Positions 59,218-64,000 of a stretch of DNA of 64,000 bases are shown in pieces. Position 1 is the stretch's first letter. Each line of letters begins with the position of its first letter. The stretch covers positions 17,506,167-17,570,166 of the forward strand of contig OZ038465.1 in the NCBI GenBank assembly GCA_964036295.1. The letters run 5' to 3'. The notes below the pieces were generated by a model. That model had not been told where the DNA came from and made no database searches. It was given only the letters and a program-made list of their open reading frames with translations. The position numbers were made by a program, and so were the translations under genes. The stretch is from Plumapathes pennacea (Eukaryota > Cnidaria > Anthozoa > Antipatharia > Myriopathidae).

Positions 59218-59478
59218 CCACAACAGTAACGACTACAGATCCAGAGTCTGGAGATCCGATTCCATTGGTAGCCGTGCAATAATATGTCTCCGAGATGGTT
59301 AGATTAACATGAAGCATCGTCAAAGTTCTCTGCGACGAGAGAACAGCACCGCTGATATTTCCTTTCGTCCACTTAATGGTTGGTGCTGGATTTCCAGTGA
59401 CGTTACATTCCAAAGTGATATTCACTCCTTCAAATACTGTCAACCGACTTCTGGTAACCATCACCACTTTGGGAGGGT
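59218..59478 (-). CDS. Ig-superfamily receptor, membrane-proximal Ig domain exon
   Basis: 261-bp exon, acceptor CACTAACAG, donor TGTGG/GTAAG, phase 1-1: one Ig domain per exon, as usual for this superfamily. It starts PPKVVMVTRSRL and has the core Cys (LECNV), Trp (IKWTKG) and second Cys (YYCTATNG). The Asp-x-Gly before Tyr-x-Cys is replaced by SETYYC. The ending GSVVVTVV is a typical G strand. N-glycosylation sequons: NIT, NVT, NIS, NLT. I-set/C2-like. Presumed extracellular adhesion or recognition domain. Confidence 0.85.
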
Positions 59479-60730
59479 CTGTTAGTGAAATAACGTATAA
59501 TATTCAAATTTCTGAAGAGCAGAAAAGCAAAGAGCAGAGAGCTCCGGCTCACCACTTCCATTTAGTTACATTAGACATCCACTGCATTTAGCTTGTTATA
59601 CTAATCAATAATTAAAGCTTAATAGTAAGGATAGTTATTTCCCAGAGATGAACGCAGAAATTTTTTTTGCAGAAATTTTTTAAATTTTTTAAATTTTTGA
59701 AAGCCTAATTCGATATTTAAGTGTTTAGTAAGGCAAATACCGTTCATCTTATCCATATGTAATTGTTTGTTCCTACTACTGTCATCAATAAATGTTCACA
59801 TTGTTTTTACTTGGTAATTTGTGTAATATGCAATTTGTACATTTTGTAATTTGTATATTAAAGTGCCTATAAGCCTTCAGACGTCCCGTTTTTATATGAA
59901 AGTAGGAAGTGATCTAAGCAACTTATATTCAAAGAAACTCCGTTCCAAATCGTTCTTATACTTCTTTCACGCGGTTGAACTTAGAATTCCGAAATCTTGA
60001 CCGAGCGACATGGGAGACTGGGTCTGTGACGTCAGAGAAGGCACTGGCATCGCTTTGGCGTCTCTTTACCTTAGTTGTTTTTATCCCTTGGTTACGTTTT
60101 TCTCGACAACACATCTATGAGCATAATTCTCACCTCGTCAACTGCAAAATCTGTGTGAAAGTTTTGTTTGACAAGAAACGAATCCCTCCTCTGACGTCAT
60201 AACCCAGGCTCTCGATCGAAAAACTTTGCCCGGTCAGATTCAAAATGGCGGTCAAAATCGCATGTTTGCCGGGCGGAAAAATATATAAAAACGCTTCGGA
60301 GCGGAGTTTCTTTGGCCATAAGTTGTTTAGATTACTTCCTACTTTCATATAAAAATGTAACGTCTGAAGGCTTATAGGCACTTTAAGTATCTATTTAGTT
60401 AAGAACCTCCACGAAAAGCACTACACGCATGACAGGAGTATTCATCTATGAATATTGGTTGTTATTATCATTATTGCTATGGGGAAAACTAATGAATCAA
60501 TATACTCTTATTACACTAATGAAAACTGCTATCCACTCAAACATTCATTAATTTTGTAAATAAAATACAATACATTACTCTTTACTTAAACACGATGAGA
60601 GTTTAAGCATCACTGCTTGGTGGGGTCGTGTATAAAAATATTAGTGAAAAACTAGTCATTCATATATCTAGAATCATTGATAATAACTATCGCTAGTTAA
60701 ATATATAAATTATAATAACTTTTGACTTAC
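59479..60730. other. Intron between Ig exons, carrying a TTAA-flanked MITE
   Basis: No coding evidence apart from the MITE listed separately. Bounded by the Ig exons at 59218-59478 and 60731-60994. Confidence 0.6.
59862..60382. mobile_element. piggyBac-like MITE with TTAA target duplication
   Basis: The ends AGTGCCTATAAGCCTTCAGA and its inverse TCTGAAGGCTTATAGGCACT lie directly inside TTAA on both sides (59858-59861 and 60383-60386). The arms extend to about 70 bp (TATATGAAAGTAGGAAGT and inverse). The length is 521 bp, with no transposase. TTAA duplications are diagnostic of piggyBac-type integration. Confidence 0.9.
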
Positions 60731-60994
60731 ACTGGACATCCACAGTAGCAACACGAGAAGTAGCACTCGGCTTGATTCCGTTGTCAACAATACACATATA
60801 TTGGCTTGAATCTTTCCTCGATACATTGAGAGTCAGGGTATTTCTACTTAAATAGACGCGACTAGAGTCCCTGAGATTTTTCCAAGTGATTTTCGGTTCG
60901 GGTTCGGCCGTAGTCACATTGCAAAAAAGCGTCATGAATGTGCCTTCTGTGACTGTTTGGTTTTCTGGATTAATGACATCAAGGGAAGGAGGAA
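60731..60994 (-). CDS. Ig-superfamily receptor, second Ig domain exon
   Basis: 264-bp exon, phase 1-1, acceptor TTAAAACAG, donor CCAGT/GTAAGT. It reads PPSLDVINPENQTVTEG, with core Cys (LFCNVT), Trp (ITWKNL), and Cys in SSQYMCIVDNG. Sequons NQT, NVT, NVS. It ends with a G strand (VATVDVQ). The start, P-P-x-L-D-x-V/I-x-P-x-N-x-T, is shared with the exon at 61497, so both derive from one ancestral domain. Confidence 0.86.
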
Positions 60995-61496
60995 CTGTTT
61001 TAAATAAAATAAATATAAAAACAAAAATGAGACAATGCAGCGGTATCATGTCGACAAGTTTACTCCCAGAGGAAAACAAAAAACGGCTACTATATAATAA
61101 CCAAGAACTGTTCCGCCCCCATCCCTCTTGAAAAACGTTACAATTTTAAGGGATCAGTGTCTGAGATACGCATGCGCGCGCGTTTGGTCGAATCTTGATA
61201 CATTCGCCCAATGTTTTCAAGTTTGAAATCCAAGATGGCGTCCACAACGGCGGCGAGCGATCGAGCGGCAGATCTACTGCCGTTGTGGACACCACCTTGG
61301 ATTTCAAACTGTTTTCAAGATTCGACCAAAAGCGCGCGCATGCGCATCTGATGACACTACCCCCTTTAAATTTGACAAACTTCAACCGGAGATAATCGCT
61401 AACGTTTTATCAAATTTTAATACATTTATTTGCCAGTGGAGCAAGTATGCATCACATCGGTGGTAGTGCACGTATTAATTGTCCTTTTTTACTTAC
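60995..61496. other. Intron between Ig exons, carrying a palindromic MITE
   Basis: No coding evidence; contains the element at 61157-61357. Confidence 0.6.
61157..61357. mobile_element. Palindromic MITE, about 200 bp, GC-rich arms
   Basis: Left landmarks CGCATGCGCGCGCG, TTGGTCGAATCTTG, TTTGAAATCCAAGATGGCGT and CCACAACGGC recur inverted on the right (GCCGTTGTGG, CTTGGATTTCAAACTG, AAGATTCGACCAAAAGCGCG). The centre is GGCGAGCGATCGAGCGGCAG. No ORF. Confidence 0.87.
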
Positions 61497-61748
61497 AGTG
61501 AACCAATAGATAAGCCGCGTGTGACTTTCTGGACCCAACGCCATTATCTGCAGTGCACTGATAAAGTCCCGTATCATTCCTTGTTACGTTGAAAGTCAAG
61601 TTGGTTCCAGTTGCAGTAAAGTTACTCTCTAACTTCTTCCAAGTCACATTTGCTGCGGGTAGAGCCGTGGAATTGCAGTGAAAGTTGACAGGCTGGCCTT
61701 CGATGATAGTCTTATTTTGAGGGTGAACCCCGTCGAGGTCAGGTGGAA
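61497..61748 (-). CDS. Ig-superfamily receptor, third Ig domain exon (heavily glycosylated)
   Basis: 252-bp exon, phase 1-1, acceptor TTTTGTTTTAG, donor TTCACT/GTAAGT. It reads PPDLDGVHPQNKTIIEG, core Cys (FHCNST), Trp (VTWKKL), and the canonical NDTGLYQCTADNG. Seven N-x-S/T sequons fall within 84 residues (NKT, NST, NVT, NFT, NLT, NVT, NDT). It shares sequence with the dead exon at 62083 over the exon and the upstream intron, so the two are recent tandem duplicates. Confidence 0.88.
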
Positions 61749-62082
61749 CTAAAACAAAAACCAATTATAATGATCAAATGACTCTCATAGCCTCCAATAA
61801 TGTGTCTTCCTTTGCTGGTCGCACTACAAAACATAGCGAGAGAAGACTGCACTATCTTCAGTTAATACTGTTGCTATCATACAACATAACTAAGGCGCAG
61901 AGCTGGTAATAAACGTACTTTAGTACAAGTGGGTTCCAGAGATTCTAGTGTTATACCGAACTTATAATTTCAGTAGGCTGCAAATATACCACTTGGTGCG
62001 TTTTCGTTAACATGCTTGTAAATAACTGCATGGCCGTTGTCGTGCACGTCTCGTATCAGTGACCACTTTCACATGTACTCAC
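61749..62082. other. Intron; part of the duplicated Ig-exon unit
   Basis: The sequence upstream (minus-strand sense) of the 61497 exon matches that upstream of the 62083 exon (AATGATCAAATGACTCT, CCTCCAATAATGTGTCTT, CACTACAAAACATAG). The unit is about 590 bp. Confidence 0.75.
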
Positions 62083-62343
62083 AGTGAACCAGTAAATAAG
62101 CAACACGTGATTTTCTGGACCCAACGCCATTGTCTGCAGTGCACTGCTAAAAGCCCGTATCATTCCTTGTAACGTTGAAAATCAAGTTGGTTCCAGTTGT
62201 GGTAAAGTTCTTCTGTGGATCGTCAACCTTTTTTCACGTTACATTTGCTGTTGGTAGCGCCGTAGAATTACAGTGAAAGTTGACAGACTGGCCTTCGGTG
62301 ACAGTCTTATTTTGAGGGTGAACCTCATCCAGATCAGGTCGAA
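62083..62343 (-). pseudogene. Dead Ig domain exon, tandem duplicate of the 61497 exon
   Basis: Splice sites are retained (acceptor GTTTTAG, donor TTCACT/GTGAGT), and phase 1 reads RPDLDEVHPQNKTVTEG with Cys in FHCNST. The core Trp codon is TGA (ANVT-stop-KK) and the Tyr before the second Cys is TAG (GF-stop-QCTADNG). Both stops hit the most conserved positions of the fold. It is 9 bp longer than its partner in the C-D region. Exon skipping would keep the phase, so the host gene could survive by splicing around it. Confidence 0.87.
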
Positions 62344-64000
62344 CTAAAACAGAAACCAAGTACAATGATCAAATGACTCTAGTAACCTCCAATAATGTGT
62401 CTTGCTTTGCTGGTCACACTACAAAACATAGAAAGAAAAGAGTGGCTGTACTATCCTCAGTCAATATAATTTCCACTATGAAACATAATTAAGGTTCAGA
62501 GCAGGTAATGGATGTACTCTAGTGCAAATGAGGGTTCAAGAAATAACAGATATTTAAACATACCGCCTTTCTCGTCCTCTAGTTATCCAATTTTTGTTGT
62601 TTCTGTTGTTGTTGTTGTTGTTGTTGTTGTAGATGATGTATCTTGTCAATATTCGTGCATCCTGGTTTTATCCTGGTCGTCTACCTGCTTGGTAGTTTTT
62701 ACGTCTCTCCTTTCCGTTCCATGTGCTGCTGTTTCCTTTGCTGTTGTTGTTGTTGTTGTTGTTTTTGCTAGTAGTCGTGTTTCCTTTAATTGTTGCACCC
62801 TTCTTTTTCGCTTAGACTTATTTAACAGCTCGGTCTCCCGCTACTACTGGCGCTTTCAATGCCTTACTTCTATCCATCGTATGTCTTGCTCTTTCTCTGT
62901 TTGTTGTATATGTCATGTGTTTCTCTCTTTCTTCTCGCCGATGATAGTTCCCTTATATGTCTCTAGACGTCACCGCCACCGCTGTCGTTATTTGTTTCGT
63001 ATTTCGTCATGATCAATCTAACTCCTTGTATTGCTTGTATTGGTGTTTGGTACTTGTACCGATACTGGTGTTGTACTTGACGTTTGGTCTTCTCTGTAAT
63101 TGGTGTTGCTGATGCTTGTACATGGTAATTGTTGCTACGGATTGTATGCTGCTGTGACGTCTTGATGTCGCTGTGGGTCACCACTAATACAACTACTACT
63201 AGATAACTAACAACTATATTTTACAATTTTACATTCTTTTAGTGATCATGAAATGCTCTCTGGCAACCAAACCCGCTAAACATGCAACATATCAAACAAA
63301 CCAAACAAGGCCTTACGCTCTTGTGAAACTCCATCCAGTGACGTCAGGCTGCAAAAGGTTAGTAAGTCGCAACCCCGTCAGGTCCCTAAACCGCGTCCCG
63401 ACCCGGGGGAAAAAGCGAAAGCCTAACACCATCCACCCTGGACCTCTGGTCTATACCAGCAGGCAAATCGGACCGCTCGAAGCTTTCGACAAGCTTCTCG
63501 CCTTAAGACTCCGACTTGCCGGGACGAAGGCTGGACACGTACCTGTGTTGCAAAATCGTTCTTTTCATCTCACTGCAAAGCAACAAAGCACATCTTCCCC
63601 CCCAACTTATACACTATTCTCATCAGCAATACAAAAAGCTGCTGATACATCGTCGCTCGAAGTGCGCTACAAGCCAGAGCATAGACGTCTACGGGTGTGC
63701 TTGGACTAACGCCAATGTTCCAACCAAAAATATTTGCCGATATCTTTCGTTTGGTTGATCGTGTGAGTAACTGATATAATTTTTATTCTGGTTTCCATTT
63801 GATTATCTTCAAGCGTTCTGTTACGATCAAGTTTTGCAAAATTAGAGCAAAAACCTTTGATCAATTTCTGAATTGGCATTGTTCACCAAATGTGACGCTG
63901 TTTACTGAATTTTCCTTGGTTTCTTTATATCGTGTTTAGCAGGCCAAGCACACCATGACAAACTTCTACTGTTAATCTCATGATCACAGAAGCCAATCAA
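62344..64000. other. Non-coding; GTT microsatellites, no further Ig exon seen
   Basis: The duplicated intron sequence continues to about 62545. (GTT)n runs lie at about 62604-62629 and 62743-62764. A long plus-strand frame (63242-63709) has no recognisable domain and is not accepted. The 5' exons of the Ig gene, including the signal peptide, were not found and may lie beyond the window. Confidence 0.5.

Noticed and set aside
63242-63709. Plus-strand ORF of 155 codons
   Set aside because: No domain, no conserved motif and no splice context; overlaps a second frame of similar length, which suggests chance openness.

Overview
This is a eukaryotic window, most likely from an anthozoan cnidarian such as a stony coral. 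The evidence is AT-rich DNA with GT-AG introns, phase-1 immunoglobulin exons, a BEL/Pao retrotransposon, many palindromic MITEs, and a degenerate transposase-like ORF family that I recall from cnidarian genomes. That last point is memory, not a search. There is no prokaryotic gene layout.

The left 37 kb is a repeat fabric. Three arrays of a roughly 670-bp satellite (1-4619, 12261-14810, 20971-27183) alternate with three near-identical copies of a composite block (4620-12260, 14811-20970, 27184 to about 36290). Each block has, in order: a palindromic terminal segment rich in ACTCCC/GGGAGT; a broken transposase-like coding region lacking its middle; about 0.7 kb of non-coding flank; a BEL/Pao retrotransposon (5' LTR, gag, zinc knuckles, aspartic protease); and a palindromic element built on ACGACCGGTCGT that replaces the reverse transcriptase region. 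Only block 3 retains the rest: the second arm of that palindrome, integrase, polypurine tract, 3' LTR and a target-site duplication. Blocks 1 and 2 both stop at the tip of the palindrome and rejoin the satellite at the same base, so they share one rearrangement that was later duplicated. Block 1 also carries a 1.45-kb tandem/foldback insertion flanked by a 177-bp host duplication. An old diverged satellite monomer (36291-37145) marks the right edge.

From 37.1 to 57 kb the window is ordinary accessory non-coding DNA with many discrete elements: a 400-bp palindrome, a 170-bp tandem repeat, several MITEs with recognisable target duplications (8-bp at 50848 and 55269), foldbacks, hairpin repeats, long G/C and A/T runs, and a few weak candidate exons on either strand.

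From 57.4 to 62.4 kb lies the best-supported host gene, on the minus strand: an immunoglobulin-superfamily membrane receptor. Seen here are three intact Ig exons and one dead Ig exon, a 12-codon linker exon and a transmembrane exon, all with good splice sites and compatible phase. The two outermost Ig exons are a recent tandem duplication and one has died. Two MITEs sit in its introns. The gene's 5' end and cytoplasmic exons are not identified.
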